Positions 8,203-15,085 of a stretch of 36,603 nt of DNA are shown in pieces. The position numbers and the translations under genes were made by a program. The stretch spans positions 1 to 36,603 of the forward strand of contig CALSRU010000017.1 in NCBI GenBank assembly GCA_943788835.1. Reading direction: 5' to 3'. The notes under the pieces are model-generated. The model was given only the letters and a program-made list of their open reading frames with translations. It ran no database searches and had not been told where the DNA came from. Positions within the stretch are counted from its first letter, which is position 1. Each line of letters opens with the position of its first letter. Source of the DNA: an uncultured Pseudomonadales bacterium. GTDB taxonomy: Bacteria > Pseudomonadota > Gammaproteobacteria > Pseudomonadales > UBA7434.

Positions 8203-8847
8203 ATGATTAAAGTAATGCTTGCTGATAGGAATGAGCTTGTTGGCCAAGGCATAAAAACGATCCTTAACGCGGCGGACGATATAACACTCGCCCACATAGC
8301 CCAGTCGGGCGAGGAAGCGCTGTCCCTCGCCAAGCTAAGCATGCCTCATGTGGTGTTAATAGACCCTCATCTAGATGGCACTGCGAATGATAGCGACAAC
8401 CTAGAAGTCACCCGCCAACTGCTCAAATTAAACGAAAAAATGAGTGTTATTGGTTTCTCCTCGAAGTTAAATCTAAGCTTCGCTAAAATGCTCCTTGGGG
8501 CTGCCGGTCATGGTTATTTATCTAAAGACTGCTCATCGCAAGATATACTAGCTGCCATTCGCACAACGCATCGCGGCGAAAATTATTTACCCTTCGCTTT
8601 AGCAGAGCGATTAAACGGCGGCCCGGGCGCCAGCAACCCCTTTGATTTACTCTCAGAGCGTGAATGCGAAGTTTGCACCCTCAAAAGCGAGGGGCTATCG
8701 CGTGAGAAAATTGCCCTTCAACTAGGTCTAAGCTTACGCACCGTTAATATTTATCAGCACCGTGCCTATAACAAACTCCAAATCTCTACCGATATACAGC
8801 TCTTCAGACTGGCAATTAAGCATCAACTCGTCCAACTAGAGCTTTAG
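8203..8847 (+). CDS. GacA/UvrY-like response regulator with atypical receiver
   Basis: 214 residues: an N-terminal receiver (about 1-120) and a C-terminal LuxR-type helix-turn-helix (about 150-205; LSERECEVCTLKSEGLSREKIA and LSLRTVNIYQHRAYNKL). Position next to uvrC-pgsA is the hallmark of gacA/uvrY, whose product, activated by BarA/GacS, turns on small RNAs that titrate CsrA. The phospho-acceptor D54 (VLIDPHLDG) and the K104-type lysine (YLSKDC) are kept. The acidic pair that binds Mg is D8-R9 instead of D8-D9, and the conserved proline after the acceptor is replaced (DPHLDG against the usual DVKMPG). The protein may therefore be phosphorylated poorly or act independently of phosphate. The ATG has a GGAAG leader 5 bp upstream. 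It is separated from uvrC by 343 bp, so it is probably not in one operon with it. Confidence 0.85.
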   Translation: MIKVMLADRNELVGQGIKTILNAADDITLAHIAQSGEEALSLAKLSMPHVVLIDPHLDGTANDSDNLEVTRQLLKLNEKMSVIGFSSKLNLSFAKMLLGAAGHGYLSKDCSSQDILAAIRTTHRGENYLPFALAERLNGGPGASNPFDLLSERECEVCTLKSEGLSREKIALQLGLSLRTVNIYQHRAYNKLQISTDIQLFRLAIKHQLVQLEL

Positions 8848-9190
8848 CAAACCTTGTAGCAATTGTGCATGAGCTTAATAAACGGTACCAAGCCCACAAA
8901 CCACCTCCCAGTTCATCACTCACTCAAGCTCTGCCTGCTAGCTTGTATTGGTTCGAGGCTTCGAATTAAAATCGAGAACCACCGCTCATGAGTGGCCTGT
9001 CTCACCAAAGTCACGGAGTATTTGCCCTTCGCGCGGCAACCCGTACAATAGTGCTTATTCATGATATCCGTTAATCCATTACATAGCCCACTCACATTGC
9101 TCACACTTACAGGCATGCCACAGTGCAGTTCAGCCCACAAGCCCATGCTTATTTTTGGCGACGACTTACGCCTAATAACGGGGAGACGTG
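8848..9190. other. 343-bp gap between the GacA-like gene and uvrC
   Basis: No gene is supported. It contains a candidate uvrC promoter at 9022-9049 and the ribosome site GGGGAG at 9180-9185. The imperfect inverted repeat GGTTC...GAACC near 8950-8980 may form a hairpin after the regulator gene but lacks a T-run. A 97-codon antisense frame (8916-9209) is judged spurious. Confidence 0.45.
9022..9049 (+). promoter_or_regulatory. Candidate sigma-70 promoter for uvrC
   Basis: TTGCCC (9022-9027) and TACAAT (9044-9049) are 16 bases apart, about 140 bp before uvrC. The gap after the regulator gene makes an independent promoter likely. No LexA box was seen at it. Confidence 0.4.
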
Positions 9191-11128
9191 TTGAGCAAAC
9201 CACCGCCATCTAACAACATCGAATCCAATGGCCAGCTTGATCAGGCACAGAACAAAGATTTAGCTAGCACAGTTGCCCGCCCAGCCCCAGTCACTAACGC
9301 TGCCAATGCCTTCGATGCAAAAAGTTTTTTAAGCGCTTGCTCGCAACGTGCTGGCGTTTATCAAATGTACGACCACAATGGCGACCATCTTTACATCGGC
9401 AAAGCTAAAAACTTAAAAAAACGACTAACCAGCTATTTTCGCAATGACCACCCAAGCGCAAAAACTAGCGTTATGGTAAGTAAAATTGCTCGTATTGACG
9501 TCACTGTAACCACTAGTGAAACTCAAGCGCTTGTTCTAGAACGGAATCTAATAAACGCCGAACGCCCGCCTTACAATGTTTTATTTCGTGACGATAAATC
9601 TTACCCCTATATATTTCTGTCAGATCACGAATACCCCAGGCTCACATTTTATCGCGGCAGTAAGCGTTCAAAAGGCCGTTACTTCGGCCCCTTCCCTAGC
9701 AGCCAAGCTGTGCGCGAAAGCCTCAATTTATTGCAAAAAGTATTTAAGGTGCGACAGTGTGAAGATAGCTTTTTTAACAATCGTTCAAGGCCGTGCCTAC
9801 AACACCAAATTGGCCGTTGTTCGGCGCCCTGCGTAAATCTGATTGAGCCTCAAGACTACGCAGGCACTGTGCGGCAGTCGAGCCTGTTTTTAGAGGGTAA
9901 AGCCGACACTTTGGGCACTGAACTCACCGCTGATATGGAGCGCGCGGCAGCTCAGCTAGACTATGAAACCGCCGCACAGAAACGCGACCAAATTACTTAC
10001 CTGCGCCGTGTTCAAGAAAATCAATATGTAGAGGGTAACTCTGGCGACATTGATATATTAGCCGCGGCCGTGAGCGCCGGGCATGCTTGCATCCAAGCAT
10101 TATATGTGCGCCGTGGCCGGGTATTGGGTAGCCGCAGCTTTTACCCGAAATCAGGGCTTATTGAAAACCCTGCTGAATTACTCGAAGCCTTTATTGCCCA
10201 CAGCTACCTCACTGGCGGCGGCAGCCTGGGCAGCGTGCCAGCAGAAATCATCACCCATTGCGCCCTCGATAACGCTTGTGAGTTAACCGAGGCGTTAAGC
10301 GAGCGCAGCGACAAGCAAGTCACCCTATTACACAACGTCAAAGCTGGCCGAGCGCGCTGGGTGAATATGGCAAATGAAACAGCCCAACAAAATTTAACCG
10401 CAAGGCTGCACAGCCGCCAACAAATTGAACAACGCTTTAATGAGCTGCAACAAGATCTCGACTTAGAATCACCGCCCACCCGCATTGAATGCTTTGACAT
10501 TAGCCACAGCAGCGGCGAGCAAACAGTTGCCTCGTGCGTTGTATTTGACCGCGAAGGCGCTAAAAAGAGCAACTACCGTAAATTTAATATTGAGGGCATC
10601 ACCGGTGGCGACGACTATGCTGCCATGTCCCAAGCGCTCACTCGACGCTACAAACGCCTACAAAAAGGCGAGGCGGCTCTGCCTGACATCTTACTCATTG
10701 ATGGCGGCAAAGGTCAGTTGACACAAGCACGCGAGGTTTTCGATACACTGGGCATTGAAGGGGTATTAATGATTGGCGTAGCCAAAGGAGCCTCCCGCAA
10801 GCCTGGTTTTGAAACCTTATTTGTCGGCAGCCATGACAATGTAGTACGCCTGCCCTCGGACTCTGCTTCGCTGCACCTCATTCAACAAATTCGCGACGAG
10901 GCGCATCGTTTTGCTATTACCGGTCATCGCGCTCGGCGCGCAAAAAAACGCAACAGCTCACCGTTAGAAGGTATTGAAGGCGTAGGGCCCAAAAAACGTC
11001 AGCAATTGCTTAAACATTTTGGGGGTTGGCAAGAAATTGAGCGCGCAACGGTCGATGATTTGGTTAAAGTGCCCGGAATTAGTAAAAAGATTGCCCAAGA
11101 CGTTTATGCCGCGCTGCATAACGCATAA
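9191..11128 (+). CDS. uvrC: Excinuclease ABC subunit C
   Basis: UvrC makes both incisions in nucleotide excision repair with UvrA and UvrB. Domains in order: GIY-YIG nuclease (GVYQMYD ... YIGKAKNLKKRL, residues 55-80), a UvrB-interacting UVR motif (ADMERAAAQLDYETAAQKRDQ), an RNase H-like nuclease (ECFDISHSSG, LIDGGKGQL, and EAHRFAITGHR with the catalytic His), and a C-terminal helix-hairpin-helix pair (EGVGPKKRQQLLKHFGG). The start is ambiguous: GTG at 9188 and TTG at 9191 are adjacent and in frame. GGGGAG at 9180-9185 sits 5 bases before the TTG, so I chose the TTG. Against E. coli, which starts near FDAKAFL, there is a ~37-residue low-complexity N-terminal extension. pgsA follows 82 bp downstream. 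Confidence 0.97.
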   Translation: MSKPPPSNNIESNGQLDQAQNKDLASTVARPAPVTNAANAFDAKSFLSACSQRAGVYQMYDHNGDHLYIGKAKNLKKRLTSYFRNDHPSAKTSVMVSKIARIDVTVTTSETQALVLERNLINAERPPYNVLFRDDKSYPYIFLSDHEYPRLTFYRGSKRSKGRYFGPFPSSQAVRESLNLLQKVFKVRQCEDSFFNNRSRPCLQHQIGRCSAPCVNLIEPQDYAGTVRQSSLFLEGKADTLGTELTADMERAAAQLDYETAAQKRDQITYLRRVQENQYVEGNSGDIDILAAAVSAGHACIQALYVRRGRVLGSRSFYPKSGLIENPAELLEAFIAHSYLTGGGSLGSVPAEIITHCALDNACELTEALSERSDKQVTLLHNVKAGRARWVNMANETAQQNLTARLHSRQQIEQRFNELQQDLDLESPPTRIECFDISHSSGEQTVASCVVFDREGAKKSNYRKFNIEGITGGDDYAAMSQALTRRYKRLQKGEAALPDILLIDGGKGQLTQAREVFDTLGIEGVLMIGVAKGASRKPGFETLFVGSHDNVVRLPSDSASLHLIQQIRDEAHRFAITGHRARRAKKRNSSPLEGIEGVGPKKRQQLLKHFGGWQEIERATVDDLVKVPGISKKIAQDVYAALHNA

Positions 11129-11210
11129 AATGTTGACGCAGTTAAATGATGAAGTTGAATGATCTCGCGTAATCTTCCGATTGCATATCAGAGACGCTAT
11201 TGGCCGACCT

Positions 11211-11774
11211 ATGGCAAACATAAACATACCCAACACGCTCACCTTGATGCGCATACTGCTTATACCGGTGCTCGTTGGCGTCGTATACCTACCGTATACG
11301 TGGACTGGCATTGCCGCGGCAGGTATTTTTTCGGTGGCCGCAATTACCGACTGGGTAGATGGTTACTTGGCCCGCAAGCTCAATCAAAGCACGCCGTTTG
11401 GTGCCTTTCTTGATCCGGTAGCCGATAAACTCATGGTAGCCGTGGCGCTGGTACTGCTGCTTGAGCAATACCCCTACCCTTGGTTTACCGTGCCGGTGGC
11501 TATTATTATTGGCCGCGAAATTGTTATTTCGGCACTGCGCGAGTGGATGGCCGAAATTGGCAAGCGTACGAGTGTGGCAGTTTCGATTATCGGCAAGTTC
11601 AAAACCACTATGCAAATGATCGCCATTATTGTGCTGCTCACGCAAACGAGCGTTGTTGACCAGCGTATTGAAGCCATCGGTTTTATTGCGCTTTATGTTG
11701 CGGCAATACTCACTATTTGGTCGATGACGGTGTATATGAAAGCTGCCTGGCGTGATTTAAGTGACTCTATGTAG
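11211..11774 (+). CDS. pgsA: CDP-diacylglycerol-glycerol-3-phosphate 3-phosphatidyltransferase
   Basis: It makes phosphatidylglycerol phosphate from CDP-diacylglycerol and glycerol 3-phosphate in the inner membrane. The CDP-alcohol phosphatidyltransferase motif DxxDGxxARx8GxxxDxxxD is complete: D47, D50, G51, A54, R55, G64, D68, D72. Several hydrophobic segments give the usual multi-span membrane topology. I chose the ATG at 11211 ([15 protein letters not shown], 187 residues; E. coli has 182) over a TTG at 11181, because family members begin with this NIPN(x)LT stretch. The ribosome site is weak, so coupling to uvrC is possible. Downstream are the tRNA-Gly-Cys-Leu genes, as in E. coli. Confidence 0.96.
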   Translation: MANINIPNTLTLMRILLIPVLVGVVYLPYTWTGIAAAGIFSVAAITDWVDGYLARKLNQSTPFGAFLDPVADKLMVAVALVLLLEQYPYPWFTVPVAIIIGREIVISALREWMAEIGKRTSVAVSIIGKFKTTMQMIAIIVLLTQTSVVDQRIEAIGFIALYVAAILTIWSMTVYMKAAWRDLSDSM

Positions 11775-11868
11775 CTTTATTTCGCCCCAATAGACCATAT
11801 CACGGCCTTTGAAAATACTACTTAGCGACGTTATTCACCAATCAAAAAAATTGAATATTCTCAGCGAC

Positions 11869-11896
11869 TTGACATCAAATGATTTAAACTTACAAT
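11869..11896 (+). promoter_or_regulatory. Strong promoter of the tRNA-Gly cluster
   Basis: TTGACA (11869-11874), a 16-base spacer and TACAAT (11891-11896), followed by the GC-rich ACGCGCC. This near-consensus layout with a GC-rich discriminator fits a growth-rate-controlled stable-RNA promoter. The tRNA-Gly gene starts about 90 bases downstream. Confidence 0.75.
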
Positions 11897-11986
11897 ACGC
11901 GCCTCGAAATGATGCGGTAAGCTCACGTGCACAAGCAAAGCGCGGTGATTTGAAGGCATTAACCAAAGCATCAAAATAGAAGATTT

Positions 11987-12062
11987 GCGGGAATAGCTCA
12001 GTTGGTAGAGCGCAACCTTGCCAAGGTTGAGGTCGCCGGTTCGAACCCGGTTTCCCGCTCCA
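11987..12062 (+). tRNA. tRNA-Gly(GCC)
   Basis: 76 nt with encoded CCA. Acceptor GCGGGAA pairs with TTCCCGC. Anticodon stem-loop CAACC-TTGCCAA-GGTTG gives anticodon GCC at 12020-12022. T-arm GCCGGTTCGAACCCGG is regular. It corresponds to glyW of the E. coli pgsA-glyW-cysT-leuZ order. Confidence 0.97.
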
Positions 12063-12068
12063 TATAAT

Positions 12069-12097
12069 AATCGCCTGCCGCATTGGCGGGCGATTTT
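12069..12097 (+). terminator. Hairpin directly after tRNA-Gly (terminator-like)
   Basis: AATCGCCTGCC (12069-12079), loop GCATT, GGCGGGCGATT (12085-12095): an 11-bp stem with one T-G pair, followed by TTGATTT. It lies 7 bases after the tRNA-Gly CCA. The stem is strong and the T-run short, so partial termination or an RNase processing signal are both possible. It partly uncouples tRNA-Gly from tRNA-Cys and tRNA-Leu. Confidence 0.6.
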
Positions 12098-12154
12098 GAT
12101 TTAAGCGCTAGCATCAACCATACTAATGCTCGGTGCCTGAAAGCAAAACGATTA

Positions 12155-12240
12155 ACAAACTCGGTGGCAGAGTGGTTGAGCAGCACACTGCAATTCCGAA
12201 GCCCTTAACTGGTTAAGGTAAGTCGGTTATCTAACGGGCA
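12155..12240 (+). pseudogene. Decayed tRNA-Cys copy with palindromic insertion
   Basis: Positions 12162-12198 align without gaps to bases 12270-12306 of the intact tRNA-Cys next to it: 27 of 37 bases agree by hand count. The match covers the D-arm (GGCAGAGTGG) and the anticodon loop CTGCAAT with GCA at 12190-12192. The D-arm wording also matches tRNA-Cys of pseudomonads as I remember it. The anticodon stem no longer pairs (GCACA against TCCGA). The hairpin CCTTAAC-TG-GTTAAGG (12203-12218) stands where the short variable loop should be. A T-arm start GTCGGTT remains at 12222-12228, but its partner and the acceptor stem are lost. Most likely it is a dead duplicate; an unusual long-variable-arm tRNA is less likely. 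Confidence 0.6.
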
Positions 12241-12265
12241 AACGAAAACGCTTGATAGCAAGTTT

Positions 12266-12339
<74 letters not shown>

Positions 12340-12377
12340 TTTCAAAAGGCCCAACCAAGCCTCACTAGTTAAACCCT

Positions 12378-12466
12378 GCCCGGGTGGCGAAATTGGTAGA
12401 CGCAAGGGACTTAAAATCCCTCGAGGGGTGACCCTCGTGCCGGTTCAAGTCCGGCCCCGGGCACCA
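12378..12466 (+). tRNA. tRNA-Leu(UAA)
   Basis: 89 nt with encoded CCA. Acceptor GCCCGGG pairs with CCCGGGC. Anticodon loop CTTAAAA gives anticodon TAA at 12412-12414. A class II long variable arm is formed by CGAGGGG/CCCTCG. T-arm GCCGGTTCAAGTCCGGC is regular. It closes the cluster, corresponding to E. coli leuZ. No convincing terminator follows at once. Confidence 0.97.
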
Positions 12467-12903
12467 TTTCAATTAAGCTGCAAAAAACGCATCACCCTCT
12501 TTTATTTATTTGCTCTTAGTTAGCTTTCCCTCGGCACTTAGCTTTGAATCAGTCAACAAAAAGTGACCGAATCGGGGCCACTGCAGTTCTCATCAACCTG
12601 CTAAAATGCTCGCAACAAGAGGACTAGGCCAAGCCACACAGAGGCCGTTCACAGCTTTTTTGTACACAAAATAACCACTCTTGAGGCGCTTAAAAAAAAC
12701 GCTTGGTATCCATACAACACCAGTGGTAACATTCGTACTCGTCAAGAGCGACTGTTTCTATCTCCACCCCCTATAGAGATAGAGAACCGCCTTGAAGAGC
12801 GCAAAGTTTTGAAGGGTCACTTTGAACGTATGTGGAGGAACCTCCTGACCATTTGCGCCGGCAGTACTCAAATAACTTAAATAAAATTGAAGAGAGCCTG
12901 GAA
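12467..12903 (+). other. 437-bp leader/gap before the first PEP-CTERM gene
   Basis: No gene is supported. Two inverted repeats stand out. TTTTGT-AC-ACAAAA lies at 12658-12671. TCTATCTC (12757-12764) and GAGATAGA (12776-12783) enclose a C-rich loop, about 120 bp before the downstream ATG. The loop contains CCCCCTATAGAG (12767-12778), which recurs inverted with one change at 13621-13632. No -24/-12 sigma-54 promoter, known for some PEP-CTERM genes, was found. Confidence 0.5.
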
Positions 12904-13575
12904 ATGAAATCTCTGAGTCAATCCGTCTGCATAACAACCGCACTCTTATTCATGGCGAGCCCAATTAACGCTGCCACCGTTACAAAAGTGGGTACCGACG
13001 TCAACTTCACCTACGACGATGCAACCCTCTATGGCGCGGGCTGGGTAGTTGGCAATAAGCTGTTTTTTCTACCAACCGATTTTGAAAATGAGTCGACCGA
13101 TGGAAGTAACCCAGGTGTGGTTACCGACACGTTAAACATATTGGTTTCGCAGAACACCAATACAAGCTTTTTTATTGATTCAATAGAGGTGGCCGAGTCT
13201 GGGGATTACCTTTTAAATGGTGCGGGTAGTAGCGTTGCAGCGTCGCTGTTTACATCGGTAACTAGCCTGACAATAGGCGCCTCACCCACCAATACCGTGC
13301 TAGAACAAACGGGCACTATCAACTCGCCACAAGATGGCAGCACCAATCTTTGGAACTTAACCAACACCAACGACTGGGCATGGGAAAACGAAACATCAAT
13401 ATTGTTTCAAATCCAAAATAATTTAACGGCCAACACGACGGCTTCGGGTGAAACTGCTTTCATCCAGAAGAAAAATGTACCTATCCAAATATCGGTCGCG
13501 ACTATTCCAGTGCCCGCTGCCATTTGGCTATTTGGCAGTGCCTTAGTAGGCCTGGCCATTTTAAAACGTAAGTAA
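12904..13575 (+). CDS. VPLPA-CTERM (PEP-CTERM) sorted exported protein
   Basis: 223 residues starting at the ATG at 12904; an upstream frame to 12832 is rejected because this ATG begins a clean signal peptide (MKSLSQSVCITTALLFMASPINA). The body is rich in Thr, Asn, Ser and Gly and low in Cys, as expected of an extracellular beta-rich protein; no enzymatic motif was recognised. The C-terminus carries PVPAAIWLFGSAL, a hydrophobic span and KRK. This is the VPLPA variant of the PEP-CTERM signal, cleaved by an exosortase, often tied to exopolysaccharide and biofilm. No exosortase gene is in the window. A second protein with the same tail follows, but the two differ in body sequence. Confidence 0.85.
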   Translation: MKSLSQSVCITTALLFMASPINAATVTKVGTDVNFTYDDATLYGAGWVVGNKLFFLPTDFENESTDGSNPGVVTDTLNILVSQNTNTSFFIDSIEVAESGDYLLNGAGSSVAASLFTSVTSLTIGASPTNTVLEQTGTINSPQDGSTNLWNLTNTNDWAWENETSILFQIQNNLTANTTASGETAFIQKKNVPIQISVATIPVPAAIWLFGSALVGLAILKRK

Positions 13576-13751
13576 CCCTAGACCAAAACCATCCAGCAGC
13601 GCAAGCAACAGTCGCGATGGCTCCATAGGGGGCCGTTTCCGTTTGTCGCTACTCAAAGTAGCTTAAAACTAAGAGCGATGGTCCCTCAAAATTCAATCTG
13701 TACAACTATTGACCTTTAGCCCGATATCTGGTCAAATATACATCCCCTTGG

Positions 13752-13775
13752 CTCCTGAATTCTAATAATCAGGAG
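13752..13775 (+). promoter_or_regulatory. Hairpin covering the ribosome binding site of the second PEP-CTERM gene
   Basis: CTCCTGA (13752-13758) is complementary to TCAGGAG (13769-13775) across a 10-base loop. The second arm contains the Shine-Dalgarno AGGAG (13771-13775), 6 bases before the ATG at 13782. When folded the ribosome site would be hidden. This suggests translational control by a factor, temperature or RNA opening the stem; that function is inferred. Confidence 0.55.
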
Positions 13776-13781
13776 TATTCA

Positions 13782-14405
13782 ATGAAGAACCCTCTTATCG
13801 CTGCCACGCTGCTAGCACTGTCGTGCTCGTCTAATGCTGCGCTGGAAATTCGCGACCTTGATGACAACCTTGGCAATGGCTATGAAGGCGTTTACGACGA
13901 TGTGCTTGACATTACATGGTTGGCTGACGCTAACTCGGCAGATGGACAGCTCAATTGGGCTGACGCTGAGGCTTTCATCGCAGGTCTGAACAGCAGCAGC
14001 TACTTCGGCGTGACCACATGGCGGCAACCCACGGCTTCGAGCTGCGTAGGAACCAACTGTGGCAATGCAGCCAGCGACACGGATGATGAGCTGAGCTATC
14101 ACTTTTATCAAAATTTTGGTGCTACAACAGGATCGAACATAACCTCTGGAAACAATGCAGCTAATTTAGCTTTGTTCAGTAATATTCAAAACGATCTTTA
14201 TTGGACCGGGAGGGAAAACCCTAGCGACACCGCTATCTACTTTACCACCGCTTTGGGCATACAAGGAGGTGTGCAAAAGTCGAGCGAGTTTTATGTCTGG
14301 GCAGTGGCCGATGGTGATGTTAGCGCTATACCAGTTCCCGCCGCAGCATGGCTATTCGGCTCTGCTTTGGCTGCACTGTTAGTGGCAAGGCGCAGACACC
14401 ACTAA
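13782..14405 (+). CDS. VPLPA-CTERM exported protein with DUF1566 (Lcl C-terminal)-like domain
   Basis: 207 residues. Signal peptide MKNPLIAATLLALSCSSNA, then RDLDDNLGNGYEGVYDDVLDITWLADAN and NWADAEAFIAGLN ... WRQPT. This pattern is typical of DUF1566-like domains in surface proteins, where a calcium or glycan-binding role is suspected but not proven. The usual WRLPT appears here as WRQPT. SSCVGTNC could form a disulfide. The C-terminus has IPVPAAAWLFGSAL, a hydrophobic stretch and RRRHH, the exosortase sorting signal. The ribosome site lies in the hairpin at 13752-13775 and a strong terminator follows at 14419. It is 206 bp after the first PEP-CTERM gene, with its own leader. Confidence 0.87.
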   Translation: MKNPLIAATLLALSCSSNAALEIRDLDDNLGNGYEGVYDDVLDITWLADANSADGQLNWADAEAFIAGLNSSSYFGVTTWRQPTASSCVGTNCGNAASDTDDELSYHFYQNFGATTGSNITSGNNAANLALFSNIQNDLYWTGRENPSDTAIYFTTALGIQGGVQKSSEFYVWAVADGDVSAIPVPAAAWLFGSALAALLVARRRHH

Positions 14406-14418
14406 TCATTTACAGGCA

Positions 14419-14450
14419 ACAAAAAAGGCTCCTTCGGGAGCCTTTTTTGT
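14419..14450 (+). terminator. Intrinsic terminator after the second PEP-CTERM gene
   Basis: ACAAAAAAGGCTCC (14419-14432), UUCG-type loop TTCG, GGAGCCTTTTTTGT (14437-14450). Perfect 14-bp arms and a T-run. It closes the PEP-CTERM unit 13 bp after its stop and separates it from the Fur-controlled genes. Confidence 0.92.
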
Positions 14451-14538
14451 ACTCATTAAGATGACAAGCACCGACCGTCAACGTTTAACCGCAATCCCCA
14501 AGAGCCTCAATTGCACGTATGGCCTCGCCTCGCTACAC

Positions 14539-14568
14539 TTGCAAATGATAATCATTTGCATTTACAAT
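14539..14568 (+). promoter_or_regulatory. Fur box overlapping a sigma-70 promoter
   Basis: GCAAATGATAATCATTTGC at 14541-14559 is palindromic except at its centre and agrees at 15 of 19 positions with the classical Fur box GATAATGATAATCATTATC. It fills the space between TTGCAA (14539-14544) and TACAAT (14563-14568), a pair with 18-base spacing. Fur-Fe(II) bound here would block RNA polymerase, so the genes downstream should be expressed in iron shortage. Confidence 0.88.
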
Positions 14569-14596
14569 GCAGGCAACATCCTTGAGGACAATACTT

Positions 14597-15073
14597 ATGA
14601 AAATGCATTTTCTATGCGCGCTGCACCGCGCCGAACTATCGAGCAAATCAAACTTAGCTATCAACTGCTGGCAAAATGGCTTCGACGCCGGCCAACTACT
14701 CTATGAACAGGGCATGTGGCATGAAGCTGCACCTCATCTCGGCTGCGCATTTGAAACGGCAGAAATAATTCTGTCAACTAGCGCTGTCGACAGGCTAAAT
14801 GCCTGCGAGTTATTTACTTACTCAGCGCTTCTGCTTGCAGACACATTTATGAAAATCCATTTACTCAGGCATGCACATGCTATTTGTACATTAACGATCA
14901 CAAGGCTCGAGCGTGAACTCAATTACATCAGCAACACACCGCATGCAATCAAAAATCTTTTAAGCCAAGTTTATGAGCGTATTCATCAGATTGATAAACA
15001 AATGGCTAACAGCACAGCTACCGAGCAAAATGCAATATCGCTTCAGCAACTAACGTTTGCAGCGAACCACTGA
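14597..15073 (+). CDS. Fur-regulated helical protein of unknown function
   Basis: 158 residues from the ATG at 14597, with GAGGA about 8 bases upstream, preferred over an in-frame start at 14567 that would lie at the expected transcription start. I do not recognise a named family with certainty. No signal peptide or membrane span is evident, so it is probably cytoplasmic. The sequence is strongly helical and resembles tetratricopeptide pairs: LLYEQGMWHEAAPHLGCAFE near 34-53 and YSALLLADTFMKIHLLRHAH near 75-94. Cysteines lie at 7, 24, 50, 70 and 97 without a CxxC motif. Length, helical character and Fur control recall the small Fur-associated FagA protein of the Pseudomonas fumC-sodA operon, but I cannot confirm homology. 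The stop overlaps the ribosome site of the next gene, so they form an operon. Confidence 0.75.
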   Translation: MKMHFLCALHRAELSSKSNLAINCWQNGFDAGQLLYEQGMWHEAAPHLGCAFETAEIILSTSAVDRLNACELFTYSALLLADTFMKIHLLRHAHAICTLTITRLERELNYISNTPHAIKNLLSQVYERIHQIDKQMANSTATEQNAISLQQLTFAANH

Positions 15074-15085
15074 GGAGTTCTGGCG

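Noticed and set aside
8916-9209. 97-codon minus-strand frame with YCTGC and a basic middle part
   Set aside because: It begins inside uvrC, covers the candidate uvrC promoter, has no ribosome site and no recognised domain.
12603-12904. Sigma-54 (-24/-12) promoter for the PEP-CTERM genes
   Set aside because: No GG-N10-GC element with a proper TGGCAC/TTGC context was found in either leader.
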